DNA of 64,000 nucleotides, from contig NW_019173934.1 of the NCBI RefSeq assembly GCF_001642475.1, positions 62,001-126,000 on the forward strand. The letters are read 5' to 3'. The first letter of the stretch is position 1, and every line of letters starts with the position of its first letter. The DNA is from Fonsecaea monophora. Taxonomy: Eukaryota > Ascomycota > Eurotiomycetes > Chaetothyriales > Herpotrichiellaceae. Position numbers and translations under genes: made by a program. The notes under the pieces were generated by a model, which had not been told where the DNA came from, did no database searches, and was given only the letters and a program-made list of their open reading frames with translations. This document shows, in pieces, positions 1 through 9,060 of this stretch.

Positions 1-1375
1 CAGGCCAATAACAAGATGCATATCATAGAGCAGACTGCACCAACCAGGACAAATGGCCGGCGCCGGCCCCAGGAGAGTCGGCATCTGTCGCTCATTATGC
101 CAATTATAGGCTGCAAGAAGCCACAAGCTGGACTTGATGCCCAAACCAGAGCTGTCATGGACCGAGACAATCCTAGGGACATCAAGTATGGCTTTGGGTG
201 TAGTTAGCAAACATCTCTGATGCGACCACGGCCTGGGCTCGATCACTTACACTGCCGTGCGAGATTATCAAAGCCCAGACAGTTTGAAGCCTGCGACCCA
301 CCAGTGAGTGAGTTTCCTTGCTGTGGAAGAATCGACTGGGAATCTTACCCTCCAAGTCCGCAAGTCAGGCAAAAGAGTCTGCCATAACTAAGTCGTTGGG
401 TGACTTGGGATGCCACGTCTTGTTTCCTCGAGTACATTGTCGCTGTAGTGAGCGGTCCTGAGGATGAAGAGGAGATCCAACGGCTCAACTGTTTGGTGAA
501 CAGTCTTTGTGAAACTGGAGCCTCGATCTCAAGACAATTGGGCTCGTAAGGGCATGTGTAGGTCAAGAGCCCGGGCGGAGGCTGGAACTCCGTAGACCAA
601 AGCAACCGGGATCGATCCCAAGTGGGCAAGATGGCTGTGCCAACATGGTCTGCCGGGCGTTGTCGGAGGGTGAAGACCCTACCAAGTCATCATAGCTTGA
701 GCTCCCCATTGAGGCCGTCGACATCCACACTTTTGCTTATTCTTTCAAAGGGTAAAAGCACAGAATACTCGAGTAATGATCCTCTGATGTCGTCGGGATG
801 TACAGTGTGTGGCTCAATCTGCCCTGAAGCCGTAGGATGTGGACAGGGTTGATGACGGTGACAGTCAGCATGACCTTTTGTCATTCATGCAAAGTAACGC
901 TGCTGACCCCTGACTGACTCATGACGATTGCCCAGCCTTGCGCGCATGACTCGCCATTAATCCATCACACTCGCCTTAGTCATCACGTCAGTTTTGTTGA
1001 CGTCGACTTTACCTCCAGCATCATCAGAGTACACAGTAGAGACTTGTCATGGGTGCGGTGCTCCCTTCAGGTAAGCATACTGCCGTCATGGCTGTAGCCA
1101 TTTCCGGCGTGAAGTCAGGACCCCTGATGGTCGCCTCGAGCTGGTCGGGTCACACTCGAATACTCGACGTCACAGAGAGACATGTTGAATCCTCCTTCAA
1201 TCTGGGATAGTTCTATAAAACATGGACAGTCCTCGAATAGTCTCTCGTTATTCTTGCAGCACGGTACAGCCTTGTGTACAAAGCCTCAGGTTCCCAGTGA
1301 AGTCAACAGTTTTGCCCAGATCCAATCACCGCTCCAACCGGAACGCCTCGCAGCACTTACCATCAATTTGTCAAC
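1..1375. other. Left-edge intergenic region, promoter side of the repeat-peptide gene
   Basis: I find no supportable gene here. Open frames are short (under 100 codons), lack family features, and have no convincing start or splice context. The interval presumably includes the promoter of the gene starting at 1376. A TGACTCA-like motif occurs near 913, but nothing shows that it functions. The 345-629 minus-strand frame (94 codons, no ATG start) could be an exon of a gene running off the left edge, but this cannot be supported. Confidence 0.5.
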
Positions 1376-2857
1376 ATGGTCAAATACGCTCTTTTGCTCT
1401 GCACGGCAGTCGCAGTGACGGCCGTTGCAATCCCAGCGCCCTTGAGGCCCATTGCGGAAGTGGTAGGTATAGACAGACCTGTGCAAATACGGTTGACTAA
1501 CCCAACGAAAGATGAAGAGAGGAGAGGACACTGCTGTTGAGTACTGGGACAAGCGAAGCGAGGATACCGCCGTTGAGTATTGGGATAAGGTGGGTGTTTC
1601 TGGCACAAGAATGTCTCATGGGCTGACACCACAAAGACCAAGAGAGCTGAGGATACCGCGGTCGAGTACTGGGACAAGCGAAGCGAGGACACCGCCGTCG
1701 AGTACTGGTAAGTCAACACCGTCCTGCGAACACAATATGTTCTTTGAAGCATAATATCTTGCTTCGGAACTCGACCTCGAGTCTTACAGAGCTGCTCTAA
1801 CAATGATGACAGGGACAAGGCCAAACGAGGCGAGGACACTGCTGTCGAATACTGTAAGAACCCTTTGGCCCAATCAAAAGTTTCAGAGACACACTTCAGA
1901 ACCTCGAACCTTCAACACGCATGTCTCCGATGCTAATACCATGCTAGGGGACAAGGTCAAGCGCGGTGAGGACACTGCCGTCGAGTACTGGTGAGTCTGT
2001 TCCCTAACAGGATATTGGCGTCGTGTCAAGTGCATTGGATATACTAACGCTCCACAGGGACAAAGTCAAGCGTGGCGAGAACACTGCTGTAGAGTAAGCT
2101 GCAGAACCACCCAGAGCCCTCGTACTGTGGTGTCACTGACAAGCTATGCAAGGTACTGGGACCGCAAGGCCAAACGTGGCGAAGATACTGCTGTTGAGTA
2201 AGTACCTCGCCTCGTCGCCTCAATGACACATGAAACTAACAGCCTCGTCACAAGATACTGGGACCGCAAGGCCAAGCGTGGCGAAGACACTGCTGTCGAG
2301 TAAGTAGCCAGCTTTCGGAAAGACCACAAACAACGAGCGTGACAATTGACGCTTTTCCTCCCAGATACTGGGACCGCAAGGCCAAAGCTAGACGCGGTGA
2401 GGACACTGCCGTCGAGTACTGGGACAAGCGCTCCCCCGACAGCGACACCGCTGTCGAATATTGGGACAAGAGATCTCCTGACAGCAACACTGCTGTTGAA
2501 TACTGGGACAAACGATCCCCTGAGAGCGACACCGCCGTTGAATATTGGGACAAGCGGTCTCCCGACAGCAACACCGCCGTCGAGTACTGGTACGTACCAT
2601 GCCCATATCATCCATATTCAGGACACGTGCCCTCTTTCTCCTTCCGTCCTTCCATCCTCTCCTCCTTCTTCCCTCCAAGAAACCAAGGCTCCGAGAAACA
2701 CCGAACCCCACCGATCCATCGTCTTGGTTCTCCTTTGGCGACTTGGCCATCCATGGCATCTTACCGAACTCACACGCCCAGAAACTAACGCATGATCTGC
2801 AGGGACAAGAAGATGGCCAAGCGCGACACCGACACCGCCGTCGAGTACTGGGACTAG
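1376..2857 (+). CDS. Secreted, Kex2-processed multi-repeat peptide precursor (RiPP- or pheromone-like), 10 exons
   Basis: Predicted 241-residue secretory precursor. Exons: 1376-1462, 1512-1589, 1637-1707, 1813-1853, 1948-1990, 2058-2093, 2153-2197, 2255-2299, 2365-2589, 2803-2857; all nine introns have GT and AG ends and preserve frame. Exon 1 encodes a signal peptide (MVKYALLLCTAVAVTAVA, then IPAPLRP). The rest is 15 copies of a unit such as GEDTAVEYWDKR. TAVEYWD is invariant in all 15; the preceding residue is Asp in 12 and Asn in 3. Units are joined by dibasic Kex2-type sites: KR, AKR, VKR, and one RR. The last copy ends EYWD-stop, suggesting the mature C terminus is ...EYWD after Kex1-like removal of KR. 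Ustiloxin, phomopsin and asperipin precursors share the signal-plus-repeat-plus-KR layout but have different cores. No UstYa-like (DUF3328) enzyme is visible nearby. Known: Kex2 cleavage logic. Inferred: the mature peptide and its role, which could also be an unmodified signalling peptide. Confidence 0.85.
1518..2854 (+). repeat. Fifteen coding repeats of the TAVEYWD unit, interrupted by introns
   Basis: Copies per exon: exon 2 has 2, exon 3 has 2, exons 4 to 8 have one each (some completed across the next junction), exon 9 has 5, and exon 10 has 1. Linkers fall into types: DKRSED (exons 2-3), DKAKR or DKVKR (exons 4-6), DRKAKR (exons 7-9), and DKRSPDS or DKRSPES (exon 9). These blocks suggest successive rounds of local duplication. 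Within the invariant heptapeptide the copies differ only at third codon positions. Confidence 0.9.
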
Positions 2858-3862
2858 AGGGAAACAAGAAACAAGGACAAGACATTGGCGGGTTGGCGGG
2901 TCACTTGGCCCGGGCTATGACCTGTGGGGAGCCAGAGGTCATGGAAAGGGTTATTACGCACGTGCTCCTCCAACCGATAGGTCATGTGGTGGTGAGGATC
3001 CCTGAAAGCGAAAATGCGTGTGTTGGGAATATGCATGTGTGGATATGGGGTGTGCGTGGTTGTGATGTCTGTAATGTGTATGTGCTGGGGCAGAATAAGA
3101 CTCGAGGATATACAAAGTATGGAAGCATTCCCAATACACATACATACTAGAGACCGAGGCTAATGCCGATCATCAATTCACACAAAAGATAATCCAATGT
3201 GCAGAAAAGGGAAGAGCCCCTTTGGATATTTCTAGACAAAACCACGACCTTGTTCTTAATTACTCCACGTCTATACAAAAACTTCGTGATCATCACTCAA
3301 AGAAGCAAGAGCACTCGAGGAGGTGCTGCAACATAAAGAGGAGAGTTTGAAATTGCAGTCTACTGAGTATTGGCGAGTAAGCAGCGCCGGGGTCGTGTCT
3401 CCGAGCACCAGACCAGCAGTGGCGATAATGGCTATCAGTGGACGATGAGGAGCGGATGGAGACGTGGATGGACTTATTCGTGCAGAGCACGGAGTGAACG
3501 TACGGAGTGAACTTGGTCTATCATCAGGTTTTGGTTAAAGACTCAAATTGGTCATGACGCTGAAGCATGAGGGACAATTCCTGGTTTGACGTAGTATATA
3601 CGTATGTACGATACACCGTCTAACATCGAAGCTGAAGCCGAAGCCATACAACTTCCACCGCGCGCTCAACGCTTACATGAGAGAGAAAGTCATAACGTGT
3701 CTCCCCGTCCCTGCCGACTCTAACTATAATTCACCGCATCGTTCAAAGTGGGACTCGGTAGTGTTTTGAGACTGAGAGAAGTATCGATAGTGTAGTAGAC
3801 CCGTCGTCGCAAAAGTTGTGTGAAAAAAAAAGCCGAATCATTTGATGCCGTGATGGGGCCCC
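2858..3862. other. Convergent intergenic region
   Basis: This lies between the stop of the repeat-peptide gene and the stop of the phosphate permease. It should hold both 3' ends. The stretch from about 3000 to 3100 is GT-rich. I see no coding or RNA gene. Confidence 0.6.
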
Positions 3863-5752
3863 TTACGAGAGGAAGTGCGGGGCGTTGAGGACAATCCCCA
3901 TGATGCAGCCCGCAAGCGTGCCGGCGATGGGGATGGTCATGATCCAGGAGAAAACCAAGAGACCGACTCGCTGCCAGTTGACGGCTTTCCAGGTGCCGTT
4001 GCAGAGACCGACGCCGATGGTCGCGCCGGTGATGCACATCGAGGTCGAGACGGGGAGCTTGTACTGGGAGAACAGCAACACGGTGATGGCGGCGCCCATC
4101 TCCATCGACGAGCCTCGCGAGGGCGAGTGGTAGGTGATCTTGTTGCCCATGACCTTCATAATGTTGTAGCCGTAGGTGATGAGACCCAGGGAAAGCGTCG
4201 CTGACAGCACCGCGAGTTGCCAGATGGGCACCTCAGCGCTGGATTTCGCGGCGTCGCCAGTGTTCCAGGCCGAGTAGATGACTGCCCAGGGACCGACGGC
4301 GTTGCCAATGTCGTTGGCGCCGTGGGCAAAGGACGCCGTGCACGCAGTGATGACCTGGACAAACGAATAGGTGTGCTCGACCTCGTTGGGATATTTGGTC
4401 GCATGAGAGTACACTCGCTCCATACGTCGACCCTCGGGCGTACCCGTGACGCCGGTCTGTGCAGCGTGGATGTCGTAGTTCACGCCATACAGAACGGCGA
4501 CGACGAGCATGGCCGGAATGCGTTTGAAAATAGTCTTGATGTTGCGGAGCTCGTAGATCTCGCCTTCGCCAATGGGGTTGTCGTGCAAAGTCCGCATGGC
4601 CCAGCCAAGAGGACCACGCTTCTTCCGAAGTCGTGCGTGGAACCTTGCTTGAGCTTCAGCGACCCGTTCTTTGTAGGTCAAGTGGGTGGACTGAGCCTCG
4701 ACCTCGGCGAGGCTCTTTTCTGCCGTGCTATGGGAATGCCCTTTGACATCAGCTTCGATTTTATCAACGTCATCCTGACTCTCGGAGTCTGGTGTACGAG
4801 GAGCAGCTTCAGCTTCGTCGTCGTGCTTCTGAACAACGGCGTAGTCCGGAACATTGGCTTTCTCATGAACATCGGCCGGAGGTGGTCGCTTCCAGAGGAG
4901 AGGACCCATGGGCAGATGCCAGAACTTGACGGTGTGGTCCTTTTTGATAACCTTTGCGTGCAACCAGGGAACGAAGAAGATGGCAGACAGGATGAACAAG
5001 CCACCACCAACACCCATGGTGACAGAGGCAATGTACCAGGCGGGTTTCTTGTTCAGACCGAGATTGGGAGAGCCCTTGTAGACAACGGACAGAGTGCAGA
5101 TAGTGCCGGCAACAAGGAAGAAAAACGGCGAGGTAAACACGGCCCAGGGTACCGGGTTCTTTCGCATATGCACCACCAGCTTAATGAGCATGAAGATTGT
5201 CGCAGCGAAGCCACCGGAGATGATGGGAGCCATTCCCAAGCCGGCGAAGATTGCACCGAGACCCTGGCCGTCGTTCCAGCCCCATTCTACCTGAGAGGCA
5301 CCGGCGAGCGCGACACCCACACCCGCAACAGCCGAAATGAGCGAGTAGGATGATGAGACGTGGGCAGAATGTCGGGTACACCACATGACCCAGGACGAGG
5401 CACCGGCGAGCGCACAAGTGAATGCGAGCATCTGGACACCAGCGTTGTCATCGAAGGCAGAGAGGGGAATGATCTTGTTCTTGATGGTGGACGCAGTTCG
5501 GGCGCCAACAGTGATGGCTCCAACCATCTCAAACACAGCACCAAGGACCATGGCTTGTTGGTATGTGACAGATCTGGACGAGACACTGGTCGCCCAGCTG
5601 TTTGCTACATCGTCTAACAAGACAATCAGCACCAAGGCCAAAAGTGCAGGAACGAGGATGAGGTACTTACTTGCACCGTTGTTGTAAGCATCAAGTAGGG
5701 CAAACAACGTGCCAATGGCAAAGAGATAATCGTACTCGTGGAGGCGCGGCAT
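3863..5752 (-). CDS. pho4: Phosphate permease of the PiT family (Pho-4/Pho89-like, Na+ or H+ coupled)
   Basis: High-affinity inorganic phosphate symporter of the plasma membrane, resembling Neurospora PHO-4 and yeast Pho89. Two exons on the minus strand, 5671-5752 and 3863-5613; the intron 5614-5670 (GTAAGT to TTAG) falls inside the first signature and restores GANDVANSWATSVSSRS. Product is about 610 residues, close to the family's usual 590. The second PiT signature is HGANDIGNAVGPWA in the C-terminal half. N- and C-terminal membrane blocks flank a charged cytosolic loop (about residues 274-386), as in the family. No open frame crosses the intron without inserting hydrophobic residues into the signature, which supports splicing. 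Expression under phosphate limitation is expected for the family. The CACGTG sites near 7.05-7.12 kb are 1.3 kb away and closer to the next gene. Confidence 0.95.
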   Translation of the reverse strand: MPRLHEYDYLFAIGTLFALLDAYNNGASKYLILVPALLALVLIVLLDDVANSWATSVSSRSVTYQQAMVLGAVFEMVGAITVGARTASTIKNKIIPLSAFDDNAGVQMLAFTCALAGASSWVMWCTRHSAHVSSSYSLISAVAGVGVALAGASQVEWGWNDGQGLGAIFAGLGMAPIISGGFAATIFMLIKLVVHMRKNPVPWAVFTSPFFFLVAGTICTLSVVYKGSPNLGLNKKPAWYIASVTMGVGGGLFILSAIFFVPWLHAKVIKKDHTVKFWHLPMGPLLWKRPPPADVHEKANVPDYAVVQKHDDEAEAAPRTPDSESQDDVDKIEADVKGHSHSTAEKSLAEVEAQSTHLTYKERVAEAQARFHARLRKKRGPLGWAMRTLHDNPIGEGEIYELRNIKTIFKRIPAMLVVAVLYGVNYDIHAAQTGVTGTPEGRRMERVYSHATKYPNEVEHTYSFVQVITACTASFAHGANDIGNAVGPWAVIYSAWNTGDAAKSSAEVPIWQLAVLSATLSLGLITYGYNIMKVMGNKITYHSPSRGSSMEMGAAITVLLFSQYKLPVSTSMCITGATIGVGLCNGTWKAVNWQRVGLLVFSWIMTIPIAGTLAGCIMGIVLNAPHFLS

Positions 5753-7329
5753 CTTGGTGAAGATTGGACAAGTGTGTCACTCCGCGAGAGATATTCAAGT
5801 TGATAGAGAGCACGCAAGAGAAAGGAACAGACGGCAGGTCAGGGCTTTTATGTTGACGCAGTGTTCGGAGCGGCTCAGAGTATGTAACTGCAAAATCCTT
5901 GCTCTCTCTTGGCTGCATAGGATCAAAGTAGCTTTTCTTCTCCCGTGCCCACGCCACTAGGCGTAGCCAAGTCATCATCAGATCGGAATGTGAGATACCT
6001 ACTCCGTACTTCGGGCGACATCAAATTCCACATTTCACAGAGTCCCAATGCCTGGGTTGGCCCACGGCCTCTCCGAAGGTTCGACTCGGCGGCCCAGGGG
6101 GTTTGGGATGAAGCAAAAGCCAAGGACCGATAACCCACCTGTATTGAAGAGAAGCAAGTTCAAGCCGGACTCAGGTTGTCTTCTCACCTTCCAGAAGGCT
6201 TGGCTGCAACTCCGAGCGGGCGTTTCTGCGAATTTGATATATGGCGGGAGCGAGCACGTTCCTCCAGGGAAGTATATAAGTGGCCCATTGAACAGGCACG
6301 ACAGACAAGGGAACGTCTCCGCCCTTCTTGGCATGGCTTGGCGGAGTGAACCCGCCTTCGCTTCGCCGCTTTGCTCAGGCTTGTCTGTTGCACGGCTCCC
6401 GATACGTTCCAGCTCCAATATCGACTTCATCTCCGACCCTGCTAGAGTCACCCAACGGGGCAGTCACCTTCTGATCCCTTGGCATGCAGAGATTTTCTTT
6501 TGTTGCTCATTGTCATGGGTGGGGGACTGAATGCACGTTTTCGAGAAAGCGACCCTGAGAGGAACGGACGACATGTCAGATCACACGAGATGGCGGCGAA
6601 GTGGGAAAGAGGGTCTTCTGAAAGTCGATCCATTGCAACATCTCGCTTGATAAATTAGTCCAGTTAGCTTCCCACATGTTCCTGCCTTGGGGAATGCCCA
6701 GGCTGTGCTGTATGCATCATTAATCTGAGGCATCTGTTCGCGTGCACATAGCCCTTTGAGAAAAGCACACGGTGCCGCAGCACAGGTCATGAAGCATCTG
6801 GGCACTTTGTCTCACTGCTTTCGACTTCGATCTCGACGTCGACCCTTGCTAGTAAAGTACTGTGGTGAAGCACTGGCCGGGTAGATTCCTTTTCTCTGAG
6901 ACCTGCCTGGATATCTTTTTCTTGCCGTGCAGCACAGTCAAAAATTTGTTCCTAGGGCCAACGTTCAACGCGGACAAGTCTGCTGGAAGTGAAGTGTCGT
7001 TTATAAAACGACTACCGAGTAGAAAGAAAGCTGGTTGTTTGATGGCACGTGGCTAGGTGGCTTGTCACTGCAATTTCAGCAAACATGCCAAGCAAATATG
7101 TTTGCTTAGCCACGTGACTCAAGTACAATAATTAGCATTGGCGGGGTTTGAGTGCGGGCGTAGCATTTGCTCGTGCGACGGAGTCACACAGCAGTCAGAA
7201 ACCTGACACGTCTCGATTTCTGAGCCTACAAATAGTTCAGCGGGGAGGCAGTCGTTGCTCGCGGCTCATCACTCTGCAGCCTTACCTTTCTCGTCTTCCT
7301 TAACCATCTCACAGACGTGCAAGAGTACC
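5753..7329. other. Divergent promoter region between phosphate permease and prolyl-tRNA synthetase
   Basis: A 1.6-kb gene-free region. The open frames near 6.0-6.5 kb overlap on both strands and lack start context or family features. The right 300 bases carry the E-box and CPC1 motifs listed separately. Confidence 0.6.
7046..7121. promoter_or_regulatory. Paired E-boxes in inverted repeat with adjoining Gcn4/CPC1 site
   Basis: CACGTG occurs at 7046-7051 and 7111-7116, each within an inverted copy of CACGTGGCTA/TAGCCACGTG. A perfect TGACTCA follows at 7115-7121, overlapping the second E-box. Between them is a palindrome, AAGCAAA-TAT-GTTTGCTT-like, at about 7090-7107. TGACTCA is the Gcn4/CPC1 element of amino-acid control, which commonly regulates aminoacyl-tRNA synthetase genes. 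CACGTG is bound by Cbf1- and Pho4/NUC-1-type bHLH factors. The synthetase start is about 210 bases downstream. Confidence 0.6.
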
Positions 7330-9060
7330 ATGTCGCACTCGAGGAACCCCTCCAAAACCGAACTTCCAACCAGAGAGAAAGAGTCCAAGACTGAAGCCGG
7401 ACAAAAGATGGAGGCAAAAGCCGCTCCCAGCAAGCCCATTGGCAAAGCGGAAGCAAAACTTCCTCAGAAAGCAGGTGGAAAGAAAAAGAAGATGGAGGGT
7501 GCGGCGCTGATTGGTATCGATGTGTCCAAAGACGTCGACTTTTCAGAATGGTATCAGCAGGTCTTGCTGAAGGGAGACATGCTCGACTACTACGATATCT
7601 CTGGCTGCTATATCCTCAAGCCCGCCTCACAATTCGTTTGGGACGAAGTTAGAGCCTGGTTTGATGCGAGGATCAAGAAGATGGGCGTCAAAAACTGCTC
7701 CTTCCCGTTGTTCGTCTCTGAGGACGTGTTGAACCGTGAGAAGGCTCATATTGAGGGTTTCGCAGCCGAGGTTGCCTGGGTTACGCACGGGGGCAGCACC
7801 AAACTGGAGAAGAAAATCGCCATTCGTCCCACGTCCGAGACTGTCATGTACCCTTATTACGCCAAATGGATTCAGAGCTACCGTGACTTGCCCCTCAAAC
7901 TCAACCAATGGAACTCTGTTGTCCGGTGGGAGTTCAAGCATCCGCAGCCATTCCTGCGCACGCGGGAGTTTCACTGGCAGGAAGGCCATACGGCACACCT
8001 GACCGAACAAGAAGCAGGCAAGGAAGTGCTGGAAATCCTCGATCTGTACGCTCAGATATATGAGGAGCTTCTGGCCGTCCCTGTCATTAAGGGGCGGAAG
8101 ACGGATAAGGAAAAGTTCGCTGGAGGATTGTATACCACCACTGTCGAAGGGTACATCCCGGCTACTGGTCGGGGTATCCAAGGAGGTACCTCGCACTGTT
8201 TGGGACAAAACTTCAGCAAAATGTTCGGCATCACGGTGCAAGACCCTAATGCAAAGACGGAGGAGGAAAAGAAGAACCAGCTTTACGTGTGGCAGAATTC
8301 TTGGGGTTTGTCTACTCGTGTCATTGGTGTGATGGTCATGATCCACGGTGACGACCGAGGTCTGGTGATCCCACCTCGCGTTGTCGAAACCCAGGTCGTC
8401 ATTGTGCCGGTTGGGGTGACTGCCAAAACCACAGAGGAGGAGAGGGACGCATTGTACAAAGAAATCCAAGGACTGGTGGAAGTCCTCAGAGCCGTCAACG
8501 TCCGAGTTGAAGCGGATTTCCGAGAGGGGTACTCTCCAGGATGGAAGTTTAACGACTGGGAATTGAAGGGCGTTCCTCTTCGCTTGGAGTTTGGACCTGG
8601 AGAGAGCAAGGGCCACTTTGTCACGACATCTCGAAGAGACCTTCCGAAAGCCGAGAGCAAGAGCCAGATTGCCATCAGTGAACTTAACACCGCCGTTCCG
8701 GAGCTGCTGGAGACCATCCAGAAGGACCTGTACAACCGAGCGGACGCGAAATACAAGTCGCATGTGAAGAAAGTGACCAACTGGGATGATTTTGTTCCAG
8801 CACTGAACGACAAGAACGTCATCTTGCTGCCTCACTGCTTGACCGAGGAATGTGAAGATCAGATCAAGGAGAACAGCGCTCGCAAGGCTGAAGAACAGAG
8901 CGGCGTTCCTCAAGATGAGCGAGCTCCGAGCATGGGCGCGAAGAGCCTTTGCATTCCATTTGATCAGCCCGAAGGCATTGAGAAGGGAGTTACCAAATGC
9001 GGGAATCCAAGCTGCTCCAAGCTCGCCGAGGCATGGTGCATGTTTGGCCGATCATATTAG
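7330..9060 (+). CDS. Prolyl-tRNA synthetase, cytosolic eukaryote/archaea type
   Basis: Class II aminoacyl-tRNA synthetase charging tRNA-Pro. The 576-residue product starts at the first in-frame ATG (7330, context ACCATGT); upstream in-frame codons lack ATG. After a Lys-rich tail of about 50 residues the catalytic core shows TSETVMYPYY, motif 2 (RTREFHWQEGHTAH), the proline-pocket segment GGTSHCLGQNF, and motif 3 with HGDDRGLVIPP. The anticodon-binding and zinc-binding-like C-terminal domains follow, ending with two Cys pairs (CGNPSC and a final WCMFGRSY, Tyr as C terminus), as in eukaryote/archaea-type enzymes. There is no N-terminal YbaK-like editing domain, although some fungal enzymes have one. 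Single exon. The upstream TGACTCA suggests cross-pathway control. Confidence 0.95.
   Translation: MSHSRNPSKTELPTREKESKTEAGQKMEAKAAPSKPIGKAEAKLPQKAGGKKKKMEGAALIGIDVSKDVDFSEWYQQVLLKGDMLDYYDISGCYILKPASQFVWDEVRAWFDARIKKMGVKNCSFPLFVSEDVLNREKAHIEGFAAEVAWVTHGGSTKLEKKIAIRPTSETVMYPYYAKWIQSYRDLPLKLNQWNSVVRWEFKHPQPFLRTREFHWQEGHTAHLTEQEAGKEVLEILDLYAQIYEELLAVPVIKGRKTDKEKFAGGLYTTTVEGYIPATGRGIQGGTSHCLGQNFSKMFGITVQDPNAKTEEEKKNQLYVWQNSWGLSTRVIGVMVMIHGDDRGLVIPPRVVETQVVIVPVGVTAKTTEEERDALYKEIQGLVEVLRAVNVRVEADFREGYSPGWKFNDWELKGVPLRLEFGPGESKGHFVTTSRRDLPKAESKSQIAISELNTAVPELLETIQKDLYNRADAKYKSHVKKVTNWDDFVPALNDKNVILLPHCLTEECEDQIKENSARKAEEQSGVPQDERAPSMGAKSLCIPFDQPEGIEKGVTKCGNPSCSKLAEAWCMFGRSY

Noticed and set aside
560..640. 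Possible tRNA near GGGATCGATCCC
   Set aside because: No A box/B box pair or cloverleaf pairing could be drawn. The sequence is a short palindrome only.
1376..2857. Repeat precursor as the alpha-type mating pheromone
   Set aside because: The repeats lack the Trp-Cys...Gly-Gln-x-Cys pattern of Pezizomycotina alpha pheromones and have no Cys in the repeat.
1363..2885. Minus-strand repetitive frames with SQYSTAVSS-like repeats
   Set aside because: These are the antisense of the TAVEYWD repeats. The plus-strand model has a signal peptide, consistent introns, dibasic sites and a natural stop.
4217..5353. 378-codon plus-strand open frame
   Set aside because: Antisense to the phosphate permease; composition mirrors the real gene and there is no family feature.
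7627..8913. 428-codon minus-strand open frame
   Set aside because: Antisense to prolyl-tRNA synthetase, whose motifs are intact on the plus strand.
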